A stretch of DNA of 64,000 nt, from contig NC_054867.1 in NCBI RefSeq assembly GCF_018320785.1, forward strand, positions 54,167,776 through 54,231,775, in the 5' to 3' direction. This stretch comes from Cheilinus undulatus (taxonomy: Eukaryota > Chordata > Actinopteri > Labriformes > Labridae). Below, one piece after another: positions 41,101 through 51,967 of this stretch (positions within the stretch are counted from its first letter, which is position 1; every line of letters starts with the position of its first letter). A program made the translations under genes and the position numbers. The notes below the pieces were generated by a model that saw only the letters and a list, made by a program, of their open reading frames with translations, did no database searches and was not told the origin of the DNA.

Positions 41101-42799
41101 TCTGAGGTCCTGGTTTTCTGCTGTATATAGTGGATTACTCCCCCTGGTGAGAAGTGAGTCAGAACCTCATGTAAAGGAGATAAAGTATCTGGATGTTAGG
41201 GTTAAGTTTGTTCACTGAAAGGGTCAAATGAAGCACGATATTCACAGGAGGATTGGTGAAGCGTCAGTGGTGACATGGTCTTGCTGGAGATTTAGATATA
41301 TGGTCAGAATTGTAAAGTCTATGATCAGAATTGTTAGGTCTGTGGTCAAGATCTCTGGGTGTTTGGCCATGATCTCTCAGTCTATGGTTAGGAGCTTTAG
41401 GTTTATGATAAAAATCACAGGGACTGTGGTCAGAATCTTTAGGTCTATGGTCATCATCATCTGTGTCTATAGTCAGGAGGTTTAGGTCTAGGGTTGTGAT
41501 TCCTGGGTGGATGGTCATATTCTCTAGGTCTAAAATCACTATCTCTGACTCTATGGTCAGGAGCTATAGGTCTGTTGATAGGGGCTTTGTTCTATAGTCA
41601 TGATACTTTGGTGTATGGTCATGACCTCTTGTTCATCATGATCCCTAGGTCTATTGTCAGAAGCATCAGGTCTGTGTTCATCATCTCTGGGTCTGTGATC
41701 AGGAACAGTGGGCATATGCAGATGATTTCTTGGTCTATCAAGCAGAAGTCTTTGGTTAGAAGCATTAGGCCCACTGTCATTATCTCTGGGTCTTTGATCA
41801 TGATCTCTGAGTCAGTGGTCAGGATCATTAGATCTGTGGTCACAAACTTTCGGTTTGTTGTCATAATTTTAGGGCCTGAGATCATGATTCCAAATCAATG
41901 ACATGACACTCAGGAGGGGGTCTTGGCAAATCCCCTGCCATGCTGTGATAACCTGCCAAGTTAAACCAAGTGGAGCCGTGCTGCTCCTTTTAATGGAAAC
42001 GCCCCATTACAGATATCTGACTGATGGTCATTTTATTCAGGATTTCATTTAAACAAATTATTAAAGGGAAAAAATATAGCAAACAGAACAGCAATCTTCA
42101 TTTTACTAGCAACTACGGGTTAGACTAGAGGTCATGGTCTAGACCTGCCCCCTTTGAAAGGGTCTGATGGGTTGGTTATGAACTGCTTTATGAATGCAAA
42201 CTGACTGATTGATGTGTCCATCTTTCCCTTACAGGTACTGAGTCAGGGTTTCTCAGGGATCCTGTTGGTGTTCCACGTCTTGGAGTTTGCCGTTTCCCTC
42301 ACCGTCTCTGTATTTGCCTGTAGATCTACCTGTAACTGCTGTGACCACCAGGTGAGATCATACTGAGCTGTCTACCTGTAACTGTGCTCATTTATTCATG
42401 AAACACTGAAATTAAAACTGTGAGGAAGCAGGAATCAAAGTGATGGTTGTTCTGTTGTGTGTCGTTATTTGATGTTTGTTCATGTTGTTGTGTAGCAACA
42501 GCCGTCTGTCTACGTCATCCCTGGAAATGCTGCCATGGCTGCCCAGGCTCCACCACCTTTACATACTGTACCTGTCACCATGGCTGTGCCGGCCCAACAG
42601 GTAGCCCCCCATTATTACAGGAGTGGACCAAAGATGGTTACATGATCAGTCTTTGTGGTTCTGACTGTGGTTGAGTCATTATTAACATTTTCTTCTCTTT
42701 GTTTTTGTTGTTTTGCAGATTTCCAGCTTCCCACAACCCACAGAGAACCAGAACCAGATCCACCCTGGACTCACTGAACCTCCGGCCTACACACGCTGA
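38148..42799 (+). CDS. MS4A-like four-pass membrane protein, clade B copy 4
   Basis: Exons: 38148-38285, 39002-39112, 40111-40167, 40490-40615, 42235-42351, 42496-42600, 42719-42799, encoding 244 aa. Exon 1 is two codons shorter than in clade A (SHRPQEGQRVCLG). Exon 4 is three codons longer, so the TM3-TM4 loop reads AGVITYCWDDNCGPYM with two cysteines. Exon 6 is eight codons longer (VIPGNAAMAAQAPPPLH), extending the proline/alanine-rich cytosolic tail. The TM1-TM2 loop is PMVIRANTIG. TM2, the Cys cluster (CRSTCNCCDH) and PPAY near the C-terminus are retained. Intron 4 carries a long minisatellite. A Kolobok-like element begins 18 nt after the stop. Confidence 0.9.
39395..39760. other. unrecognised block in intron 2 of gene 4
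   Basis: GC-richer block beginning with a run of nine G and ending near an A-run (39761-39773). Absent from the other genes, so probably an insertion. No termini or coding potential recognised. Confidence 0.35.
41270..41890. repeat. expanded intron 4 minisatellite of gene 4
   Basis: About 24-27 bp units built on GGTCTATGGTCAGGATCTCT, running some 620 bp, about three times the length in clade A. Open frames on both strands (41228-41485, 41575-41901 and minus 41885-41264) come from the repeat and are not genes. The array is missing from gene 5. Confidence 0.75.
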
Positions 42800-42817
42800 A
42801 GAAAACACCTGCTTTAA

Positions 42818-44026
42818 AGGGATATTTCAGGATTTCTGAAGTTGGGTGGTTAGACGTGCTTGGCCCTAGTACTGGCATTAGTCTCCAGTGATTTCTGCTA
42901 AGAAAATATGTTGGCTCCATATGTTTACCTCTGGGTCAGACCTCACAGCAGGAAGAGCAAAGCTCCAGAGGTCAATGGTCGCTCTCTTGGGAGGGGGTGT
43001 TCAGGGCTGGTCAGAATGAGTTTCAATAGTGATAACAGTGGGGTTTGTTGGTGCCTCTGAGTTCAGTCCTTGTTTGGAGTTGACTGAAGGGCATCAGGAA
43101 ACTGTGCTTCATGGCTTGGGCTTTGCAATGGACTTGCCTGTAAATGTATGGAGTTTACTCAGTAATATGTACTCATCTCTGCCACAAATACGAGCTACAT
43201 GGTCATTTACCCTCGATATAAACCACTAGAGTAGGTCTGCATTTCAAACGTTTGTACTGAAATTAGACATAAATAATAAAACAAAAGTTAAAAGCATGAG
43301 CGTTTGGCTGTGCATTTGTTTTCATATTTTCTATCAGTACATAGTGCTTACCTGAAGTGTAGGTACAGCGGAGCTCTTCAACCTATGCGTGTGTTTTGGT
43401 CGTCCTTGTAAAAAGTCCTGCTAATGGGCACTGCAAACGCTAAAACTTTTTCAGAGCAGCAGGTGGGGTGTTTATATCCATAGTCAGTGCAACAAGCCAA
43501 AGTTGTCGAAGACCGATGTCACGTGGAGGAATACGGTGAAATCAGTGTGGTGTCCAGGAGGTGTGCTTGTTAGAACAGCCAGGATAAACACAAGTACGCG
43601 GCATCTTCTGAATTTTCAGAAAACGGGATAAAAAACTCAAAAACGTGCTGTAGTAACCGATGTTTGACCCTGCTACACTGCGACCCACACAGCTGACCAG
43701 CAGATAACAGTGAGCGACGGCGGAAAGATACAAACTGGCAAAAGCTGCACTGGAAATTATTTCCTGGCAGAGAGAGGATTTTTGGGAGAAATGAAATGCT
43801 TTGTACGTTTTCGACACAGCGTACAGGCAAGCCAACATATTTTCTTTTCCCATTTTTACGTAACACTGGTTAATTTACGCAGACAAACGTTTCCATCTAC
43901 AGCCTCTATACGCCGGCTCTCTCTGAGCTCGTAATAACAACAGGATCAAATGACACAGAAATCACTGGAGGATACTATAACCAAGCATCTCAGACCACCC
44001 AACTTCAAAACTCACAAAATACCCCT
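42818..44026. mobile_element. Kolobok-like element after gene 4
   Basis: Inverted ends AGGGATATTTCAGG (left) and, in reverse complement, AGGGGTATTTTGTGAG, both followed by a shared GAAGTTGGGTGGT block. Flanked by TTAA (42814-42817, 44027-44030). It holds a THAP exon on the minus strand. TTAA duplication plus THAP points to the Kolobok superfamily. The clade A genes show the uninterrupted CTGCTTTAAAATAAAATCAC. Length 1209 bp, non-autonomous. Confidence 0.75.
43352..43604 (-). pseudogene. degenerate THAP-domain exon in the Kolobok-like element
   Basis: The start MPRTCVYPGCSNKH is the classic THAP N-terminus with the first zinc cysteines. A stop codon follows at residue 21. The frame then continues with HRIPPRDIGLRQLW, matching the THAP FPxDxxxxxxW region, a second stop, and QCPLAGLFTR where CSxHF is expected. 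It ends at a splice donor (CAG then GTAAGC). It would be the first exon of a THAP transposase; the rest is deleted. Confidence 0.7.
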
Positions 44027-44030
44027 TTAA

Positions 44031-45007
44031 AAAGAATCACATGATAACAACATGGGATTAACATGAGAGAAACATGATATTAATGATAGTGACAGAAGAT
44101 TAACATGAGATTTACATGTAAATAACAAGAGATTACCATGAGAAAAACAATATCATGACAGTCACAGGATATTAATATCAACATGACATGAACACTCAGA
44201 GTGAAATTCAAATATTTCTTTTCAAACATTGATGAGATGAATTAAAAAGGACAGATTAAAAATCACAACATTAATATAAAATGTTTTACACTCCATCACT
44301 GATGAAGATGAACCCTAAAGAACAGATAATAATAATGAGGTGTGTTTACTTTAATAGAGGCTGTACAGAGACTAAAAACACTAAATCACAGATTTATATA
44401 TTTTTTTTTATCTTATATGATAAACATGATTTCATCACTGAGCTTGTTGTGATAAAAGTGTTTCTGTATGAAAAATAAAAATGTTCTTTGCAGTAGAACA
44501 GTTTATGTCTAATGAACCTATAGGTTCTTTACAGATGACGCCACTCAGCAGAACAGAACTCTTGATGGGGGGCAGGAGGTGATTTCTGCATAAACTCTAC
44601 CAAAAGGCCACGTTAGAGGTCAGGGTACCAAAGTGTAATTTATTTTGAAAGGGCATTTGACCATACGGAAATGAAGAAAACGGCCAGCTTCACTCGTTTT
44701 TTGATTCTGGACACAAATCGAAAAAGAAATAATGGCCGCCATTTTTCCTTTTTGTTTTTTGAATTAAAACGATAAAACAAGGAAACCAACTTCGAAAAAC
44801 AATTGAATTTCAGTTAATGTCATTTCCTTTTGTTGTTTTACATTACTTTTTTTTTTTTTACAGGGGGAACTTTATCATAGATTTTTAGCAAGAAGATGAA
44901 ATTACTGTAATAACCACGTTGGCTGTGAGGTACTGTTTCTCAGCTTTGAGAAACTGAATTTTTCTGATAACCCAAACCGTCATGGTTATGCAAAGTGTGC
45001 TTCAACA
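44031..45007. other. 3' flank of gene 4
   Basis: 44031-44620 matches 60052-60770. An AATAAA at 44474-44479 is a possible distal poly(A) signal. 44621-45007 is not recognised. Confidence 0.4.
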
Positions 45008-45146
45008 GCGCGCCGGGTAGAATCTATGTGTGTTTCAAATGTGTGCTCGCTGCACAGTGTGGATCTTATCTGCTCCAGGTATGAATCTCCAGGAAGATGA
45101 TGAAGACGGAGAATCTGGATCCTCTGTAACCCTGCCTCGATTTTGA
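45008..45146 (+). repeat. direct repeat with exon-like segment, copy 1
   Basis: About 135 bp repeated at 46114-46245 with few differences. Both contain an acceptor-like TTATCTGCTCCAG and then a frame starting MNLQEDDEDGESGSS. This copy runs into the AT-rich array after about 22 codons. Confidence 0.5.
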
Positions 45147-45149
45147 CTT

Positions 45150-45470
45150 TTCATTTCATACTTTGACCTTTTCAACTCACAATTTGGACTTCATCACTTT
45201 TTTTTAATATCTTGGATTCGCAATTTTAAATTCCAAATTTCCACTTTTAAACTCATGATTTCAAAATTTTTCTCATAATAGTTTTTACTTTTGATATCAT
45301 ATTTTGACCTTTTAGACCCCCAATTTTAAATTTAAGTCTTTTTTTTTTTTTTTTTTTTACTTTTTAAGTCATCATTTTGAATTTTAGCTCATATTTCAAC
45401 AATTTCAACTCCTAATTTTGTCTTTTAAATCCCATATTTTGACCTCAGACTCACAATTCAAAGTTTTAAC
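45150..45470. repeat. AT-rich degenerate array (ATTTTGACCTTTT type)
   Basis: Loose 20-25 bp periodicity of TTTGACCTTTT and AACTCATAATTT variants, pyrimidine-rich on the + strand. The reverse complement of this motif forms the array at 48250-48800. Confidence 0.7.
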
Positions 45471-45473
45471 AAT

Positions 45474-45491
45474 TGGGGGCTCATCCGGGAT
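45474..45491 (+). other. retroelement primer-binding site (tRNA-Pro type)
   Basis: TGGGGGCTCATCCGGGAT differs at one base from the tRNA-Pro primer-binding site used by gammaretroviruses and some fish LTR elements. It is preceded by a CA-ending sequence, as expected just after a 5' LTR, and followed about 100 bp later by gag-like coding sequence. The LTR itself cannot be bounded, because the AT-rich array lies directly upstream. Confidence 0.6.
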
Positions 45492-45579
45492 CTGAAATAA
45501 ACCTGTTATTCCAGGTGCTTTGTTGGTTGCTTTCAAAAATTTGACAATTTGGCTCCTGCATGAATTATGGGTTGTATTT

Positions 45580-45870
45580 TGGAGTTGTTTGTTGACAACC
45601 CCACATGGGAGGCACTCAACCATGTAATGTAAAAAGGCTGATCTGTTGCAAATAGCTGGCCAGTTTGGCATTACAGTAAAGTCAGGCAGCAGAAAGGATA
45701 ATATTAAACAAGCTGTGGTTTCTTATTTGTTGGAGAAGCAAATTCTCCCTGATGACTCTGAGGTAAAGTCAGAGAGTGGTGATGAAGAGGGTGTTGCTGA
45801 TCCTGTTGAGGATGTAGGATTAAGGCAACTAGAAATGAGGTTCAAGGTTGAGCAACTGAAATTAGAATAA
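45580..45870 (+). pseudogene. LTR retroelement gag, N-terminal part
   Basis: The frame from about 45640 reads LLQIAGQFGITVKSGSRKDN, followed by VVSYLLEKQIL, an acidic spacer and a charged helix ending VEQLKLE. This matches the N-terminal region of Gag proteins I know from fish LTR elements (KADLL..A..F.I.V..). A stop codon sits upstream and the frame ends at 45868. The continuation is found 3.7 kb away at 49608. Confidence 0.55.
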
Positions 45871-46113
45871 CAAAGAAAGTGTAACTCGGTAAGAGCAACA
45901 CTTCACCACTGTAGTCAGGTTCAACTGAAGGAGCGAGGGATGGATTAGTGTAACAGGCGAACACAGAGATTTATTTCCACAATCAACAAAGAAACTGAAG
46001 TTCAGATTAAATTTCCCCAATATATAAAAAATAAAAAACTTAAAAGTGTCCTTTCACAGCTTAGCGGTGTCTGATATCAAAGTTCGTCTGTTTGTTCGGT
46101 GTATACGTGTCTG

Positions 46114-46335
46114 CTACCCGGGTACAATCTATGTGTGTTTCATACGTGTGCTCGCTGCAGTGTGTGGATCTTATCTGCTCCAGGTATGAATCTCCAGGAA
46201 GATGATGAAGACGGAGAATCTGGATCCTCTCTAACCCTGCCTCGCATCAGACAGAAACCCTGGTTTGGATTCAACGCTGTCTCCAGAATGCAGATCCAGC
46301 AACTCAAAAAACCAATATGCCATAGCAGGAAATAA
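46114..46335 (+). other. exon-like open frame, copy 2 of the direct repeat
   Basis: After an acceptor-like CTGCTCCAG, an ATG at 46186 opens a 49-codon frame: acidic start (QEDDEDGESG), then LPRIRQKPWFGFNAVSRMQI, ending at 46335. I do not recognise the family. No matching donor or further exon could be linked, so it may be an exon relic carried by a repeat. Nothing recognised in 45871-46113. Confidence 0.35.
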
Positions 46336-47475
46336 AATTAATTATTAATTAAATGAAATTATTAATCAAATCTTCAATTACTGTACAGTATGGTATGTCT
46401 CTTTTTTCTCTTTAACTCAGGTGTAACTTCCAATGCTGATCACAATAGTAGTGATGAACTATAACCTGAGACATTAAAACCACGGACATCATTAATGTGT
46501 TTTTGTAACAGCATTAATTATTCATGTTACACAAATTATCTCTTATCTCTAATCCATCATGTTTTCTCATTCACATTCACATCTAGGCTTTGAATTTTTT
46601 TTAATCATCCCATGAACTTAATCATATTATTTATATTATAAAAACAAGGAAAACCCATATGTGTATAAATCATTAGCATCAGCCCACACGTAGCATATTT
46701 CTAACTTTCTGACATTGAACAAGGTGTCCAGAAATGACGCAGGACAGATAAGAAAACAAATATGTTGTAATTAATGGCAACTGTATTTTTAGAAATGTGT
46801 TTTACTAATCCAGCATTTGATTTTATTATAATTATTCAATTTACCAAAAACACTACTTGTTTTTTTATAACAGCATTTTTTGAATGTTTAGATAATTATT
46901 ACTACTGAAAGAAAGGAATAGCTACATCCATTTAAGAGTCCCCTCATTATTTCTCTCTTATTTATTTTTCAAACAACTGTTTCCGATGAGTCTACCGAAT
47001 TACTTGAAAGCTGCAGCCAAACCTTAAAAATAAAGTGGTTCTGAAAACAAAATTTACATGATGGCGCTGAGGAAACTGACTAGTGCATAATTTATGGACC
47101 TTTCTGAGTATAGTTATGTAACTGATTTACAGATACATATAAATACACAAAGTGGAGTTTCTTTTAGTTGTACAAAGCACTGATTAAGCATATAGCTAGC
47201 ATCCTTGATGCCAACTAAACATGATTAATAAATACAATTACTGCCAGTATGATTACTCAAGTATGTGATCAGTAATTTCTGTTGGTAGTTAAGCCAAGTT
47301 GTGATAAACCTGGACAAACAGAAAAATAAGGTAAATAAATTCTGTGATTTAATAGGTCTTAAGATAAGTTTCATCCACCCACTAATACACTGCCAATGTC
47401 ATGAAAAACGAATAGATACTAAAATTGTACCACTGTAAAACTCCTGCATCTGACAAAAAGATCCCCTTTCGGCGT
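46336..47475. other. AT-rich spacer
   Basis: No genes, clear repeats or element ends recognised. Confidence 0.4.
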
Positions 47476-48000
47476 TGTGATGTCCATGACATCATGAGAT
47501 GTTTGGTGTTGTCAGCCTGAGTGTGTGTGTCTGTGAGTGCAGCTCATTGATTGGAGTAATGTCACACACCTGTGCTTAGAGTGAGGAGGTTATTTAAGCT
47601 CCTGCAGTCACAGATTCTCTCTCTGACCTGGCCTCCACACAGGTATACCACACTTGGGTTTAGTTATGTTAGAGTAGGTTTAGTTCAGTTTGCATTTTAC
47701 ATTTACACACATTATCTTCACTCATAAACATCCTACACTACCGACTCGACTGATTTACACACTTCATGCTGTAAATATTTAATTTGATCCTATTTGAAGT
47801 AACTTTGAGTAATTTGGTTTAATTTGGCATTTCTGACTCTTTAGTTTGGTTCAATTCAGTTTAATAGTAAACTGCCTAATTTGATTTGAATGCTTAATTT
47901 GGTTCAATTTGGTTTGATTTGAAAATAAAGGCCTCTTTAAAAACTTTGCCATGGTGTTGTCTCCCTCCTTTGTTGTGACCAGCTGAGCCGGGTCATGACA
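47476..48000 (+). mobile_element. solo LTR, uninterrupted copy
   Basis: TGTGATGTCC to GGTCATGACA, 525 bp, very similar to 30889-32047 without its MITE. Flanked by GCGT and GTGT, which would be a 4-bp duplication with one CpG-type change. It lies between the two halves of the gag pseudogene. Confidence 0.8.
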
Positions 48001-48108
48001 GTGTTTTTTTCTGAAGCAAGTGAATTAAAAAAATCTAGAAGCCAATAAATATTGAATGTGCATTAACCTAACTAAACTACTTTGAAAAATCAGTCTGTTG
48101 CTCTAAAC

Positions 48109-48800
48109 CAGGGGTGTCAAACTCAATCACAGCAGGGGCCAGATTCTGGATTTAGGTCTAACCTGAGGGCCTGACAGGGTCAACACAACCTTAAACCTCA
48201 TTTTCACCAGAAATAAAATATGGGGGGAAAAAAAAACAAAAAAAAATAGCACTGATGATAAATCATTTGGAAAATCAAAAAACTTAAAATGACAAGTTCA
48301 AAGGCTCAAATCTGAGATAAAAATTCCAATTTATTAGTTCAAAAGGTCAAAACAGGATATTAAAAATAGAAAAATGTTTTTAAAGAGCAAATATATGAGG
48401 AGAAAGTTGAAATCATAAGTTTGAAAGGTCAAAATAATATGAGATCAAGTTTGAAATCGTGAGTTTAAAAGTCAATTATGTCTTAAAATTAAATTGTGAG
48501 TCTGATAGGTCAAAATGTGAGATTAAAAAGCCAAAAGTAGGAGTTGAAAATGTCAAAATATGAGCTAGAATTCAAAATGATGACTTACAAAGTTGAAAAT
48601 GTGATTTAAATTCAAAATTGGGAGTGTTAAAGGTCAAAACATGATATAAAAAGTAATCATTAGTCATTCAAAATGTCAAAATATGAGAGAAAACCTGAAA
48701 TCATTTGTTTAAAAATCAAAATATGGGATTAAAAAGCTAAATTAATGAGTTGAAAAGGTCAAATATGACTTTAAATTCAAAATCTGGAATCTAAAAGATT
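48109..48800. repeat. hAT-type head followed by AT-rich degenerate array
   Basis: CAGGGGTGTCAAACTC is a hAT/Charlie-type terminus. It is followed by about 500 bp of purine-rich AAAGGTCAAAATATGAG variants, the reverse complement of the arrays at 45150 and 50280. No opposite terminus found. Confidence 0.5.
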
Positions 48801-49607
48801 AAAAATGTGACATCTAAAGTCCAAATTAAAACGTGCGCAATTTTGGTAATTCAAAGCTAACGCTAGCACTCGACTATGAAGTAACCTACGGTAGTACTTA
48901 GCTCTACCTGAGCCTATAAGAAGTGGACAGTAAGCTGAAAACACGCTAAAGCTACTAAACACAATAAAGAAAACTGACCGACTTTTAACAAATTTCATAA
49001 GTGAAGAGTCACTTACCCCCGTCTGTCTCTGCAAGGTCTTTCCAATGCGAGCGTGAGTAATGGCGGCTGAATCGAAACTTCAGAGGCAATAAGTGGGTGT
49101 GGTTATTGGATTACTCTGGGAAAACTTTATCTGTTTTTTTTCCTCCCGCTCTAGCGGCACCTAGATATAATTACATTCAAAGAAGATGAAAAATAACTAT
49201 TTTAGAGGAAAATACTTGTGACTGTGGAAAAATGACTCCCCTGATTTTCCTGTGTGGTCACAGCGGTCTGGAACTCTCTCTCAACAATTTCAGACATGTG
49301 CCAACTCATAAACATGAAAATAAAGCAGTATTCCTTCATAAAATATCATCAACCTCACTTGTGACTGTAACATGGTCTCCTTAGCATCAGGATTAGCTGC
49401 AGTGTCTTAATCCCAGCATACAATGCATACGTCTCTGGATTCACTACATAGCACATACGTAGAGCACCCTCTAGCGGCTATTTTAAATCACTACAGTCAT
49501 CTCAAAACACAATTCTCACCATAATTTCAGACATTAAAATGAAAATTATTAACCATGAAGCTAAACAACAAATAATAGTCAATAAACCCAAAGCTGTACT
49601 TTTATAG
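48801..49607. other. spacer without recognised genes
   Basis: A minus-strand donor-like GTAAGTGACTC near 49010 follows a GC-richer, CpG-containing stretch (49020-49080), resembling a first exon, but no coding exons could be linked to it. Confidence 0.3.
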
Positions 49608-50036
49608 GGGTTACAAATGGAATATGAAGAAAGAGAGAATGAAAGGCAGAAAGAGAACTCAACAGTTTCTGTCCAAGATTTTGATTTGGTGCGTAATAGC
49701 AGACTTGTTTCACCATTTAATGACAAAGAGATGGATGAATATTTCATTGTGTTTCAGTGCTGACTCTCTGAAATGGCCTGAGGCGTTCAGGCCTTTGCTG
49801 CTCCAAAGTGTGTTAGAAGGCAAAGCCCAAAGTGTTTATGCTTCGTTTTCTGTTGTTCAAAGTTCTGACTATAAAACCGTGAAGGAGGCCATCCTCCGAG
49901 CCTATGAGTTAGTGCCAGAGGCATAGAGGCAACAATTTAGGAAACTGAAAAAGTGTGAGACACAAACTCATGCCGAGTTTGCAAGAAAACAACGCAGTTT
50001 GTTTGAGCGTTGGCGTAAACAACAAGAAGTGAAGGA
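49608..50036 (+). pseudogene. LTR retroelement gag, central SCAN-like part
   Basis: Starts MEYEERENERQKE, then after a frameshift near 49755 continues ADSLKWPEAFRPLLLQSVL, GKAQSVYASF and VKEAILRAYELVPEA. A stop follows, then RQQFRKLKKCETQTHAEFAR. The five-helix pattern WP..W/F..LL...L.GKA...Y and AYELVPEAYRQ.FR is that of the SCAN-like capsid C-terminal domain found in fish LTR-element Gag. At least one frameshift and one stop make it dead. It breaks off at a repeat starting at 50045. Confidence 0.7.
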
Positions 50037-50044
50037 TCTAGATC

Positions 50045-50660
50045 ACGGGTGTCAAACTCAAGGCCTGGAGGCGAAATCCGGCCCGTGGAACAGTTAAATC
50101 CATATTTCTGTTATAACTGGCCCACCATCCTTGATGATTTAAAATATCCTTGTTAAGTCATAAAATCTGAAAAAGTCAGGAGTAAAAATATTTAGATGAG
50201 AAGTCAAGAATGTGGGAAAAGAAATTAATTTTTGTTTTAATTTCATATGTTCAATTTTGTATCTCACAATCAGGACTCAAACTTAGGATTTTGACTTTGT
50301 ATTTCGAACTTTAAGCATTTCAACTCATAATTTTGACTTCTCATATAATATTCTGATCTTTAAGACTGATAATTCTACATTTCTAATTCATATTTTGACC
50401 TTTTAAACCAGTTATTTTGTATTTGATCTCAAATTTAAACTTCAAACTTTGATTTCATAGTCCCATAGTTTGACCTTTTCGACTCACAATTTAAAATTTT
50501 GAATCATATTTTGACTTTAAATTTAATGATTATACTTTTTTCCCTCATATTTTGACATTTTTAACTCATGATTTTGACTTTTTATCGAATATATTTTCCT
50601 TTAAAAAACATAATTTTTGAATTTTCATTCAATGTTTTGACCTTTTTGAACTAATAAATG
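50045..50660. repeat. hAT-type head and self-complementary AT-rich array
   Basis: ACGGGTGTCAAACTCAAGGC is followed by GGCGAAATCCGGCCCGTGG, as in common fish hAT-type repeats. The array first runs purine-rich (AAAAAGTCAGGAGT, 50165-50220), then pyrimidine-rich (TTTTGACTTT variants, 50280-50650), so it could fold into a long imperfect hairpin. Confidence 0.5.
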
Positions 50661-50689
50661 TACTTTTCTCAGACTGTGAGCATTTAAAC

Positions 50690-51967
50690 AGAGAGTGACA
50701 TTTCTTTTACATGTAAGTACTGAGGAAGTTACCTTGTTTTATAGTTTTTGTACTGAAATATAGAACATCACTAACACATGCAAGGAGAGGAGAGAGACAG
50801 AGGCTGTGTTTCTGGAGGAGATCTACTCAAGCTGCATGCAGGAAATAATCAATATTATCCTGATTGTGCTGTCAGATAAGACTGTTTATTTAAATAAGGT
50901 CCAGACTTAGCTGACAACATTACCTCCGCCTCTCTGCGTCCCGTCTCACTTGTGATTCTGACATTACAACAGGTGATCCCGGTGTAGGAGGCTTGTAACA
51001 AATGAAGCAGCAGGACTTTGAGAGTGTAGAATAATATCCAGTTGACACAGGAAGCGTAATGATTTCTCTTTATCTAACAGGACATTTTGCGCTGTAATGA
51101 ATGCATCTGAAGCCAAACTCACAGCGGCCCGTTTAAGTTTGTTAACAGAGTTATGTCCGCGTGGAAGAAAGCTTACACAGAATCACTCTCTTTTCCCAGT
51201 ATTACCTTCCCAGCTCTGCACGGCCATCCTGCCGTCTCAAGATAACATTATTTAACCAGGTACGGTCTATTTCCTGGAAACACTGCAGCACAAACGCCAG
51301 TAGAGAAATAACATCATACTCATCTTTTTTTTTTTTTTTTGACCACACAGTAACCCATCAGTTCAATAGTACTATTGTTAGATGGATATGGCACACTTGG
51401 GGTTCTTATGATGGGCCTGGATCTCGATGCTGGGGCCAGGTGTGCACAGGAAGTTCAATTAAAATCTATTGTCATGCTGTTTCAGTCAGTCCTGACCCTT
51501 ATTTACATTCAAATACACGTGTTGATCTCTGGAAGTCATCTTAGATGTATGTTTGGTATATGATGCACAATTGTATGGTCTTTATCTGCAGACCCCTGGG
51601 AGCCAGGGGCCAATAACAGACAAACCTCTCATTCAGCTGTGAAAAGTAAAAACACATTTATATGACTGGTGATGGTTATTTACTCTGCTACATTAAATTT
51701 AATTTAGATTCAATGAAGATGTTAAAAAAGTGTGATTCTGAACATTTTCGTGCCATTTGCTGAAAGTCCACCTTCTCTAAATAAAGTGTTTCCTCGTGAC
51801 CTACTGACAGGTTTTATGATGTGCCTGTGCTCTAGTTTCTCAGCAGTAAAGTCATCAAACCAAACCAGTGACCCCAGAGGAGAAACTGATCGATAATTAA
51901 CCTCAGAGAGTTTTTACATACCCACAACTCACCAGAACCCTCAGTCACCAACGATCTCACCACAACG
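50690..51967 (+). promoter_or_regulatory. upstream region of gene 5
   Basis: 50690-51050 matches 62531-62888 upstream of gene 6. 51525-51967 matches 37700-38147 upstream of gene 4. The TATA-like TAAATAAAG (51778-51786) is about 190 nt before the ATG. 51080-51520 is specific to this unit and holds a T-run; short open frames there are not convincing. Confidence 0.4.

Noticed and set aside
41228-41901. Open frames on both strands in intron 4 of gene 4
   Set aside because: Produced by the 25-bp minisatellite; no start context, no homologous frame in sister genes.
43710-43934. Plus-strand small frames in the Kolobok-like element, also at 43029-43229
   Set aside because: Identical in both copies by duplication; no family resemblance, opposite to the THAP exon.
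45474-48000. Treating the LTR at 47476-48000 as the LTR of the gag relic
   Set aside because: The sequence just before the primer-binding site does not match the LTR end, and the LTR has its own flanking short repeat, so it is a separate insertion.
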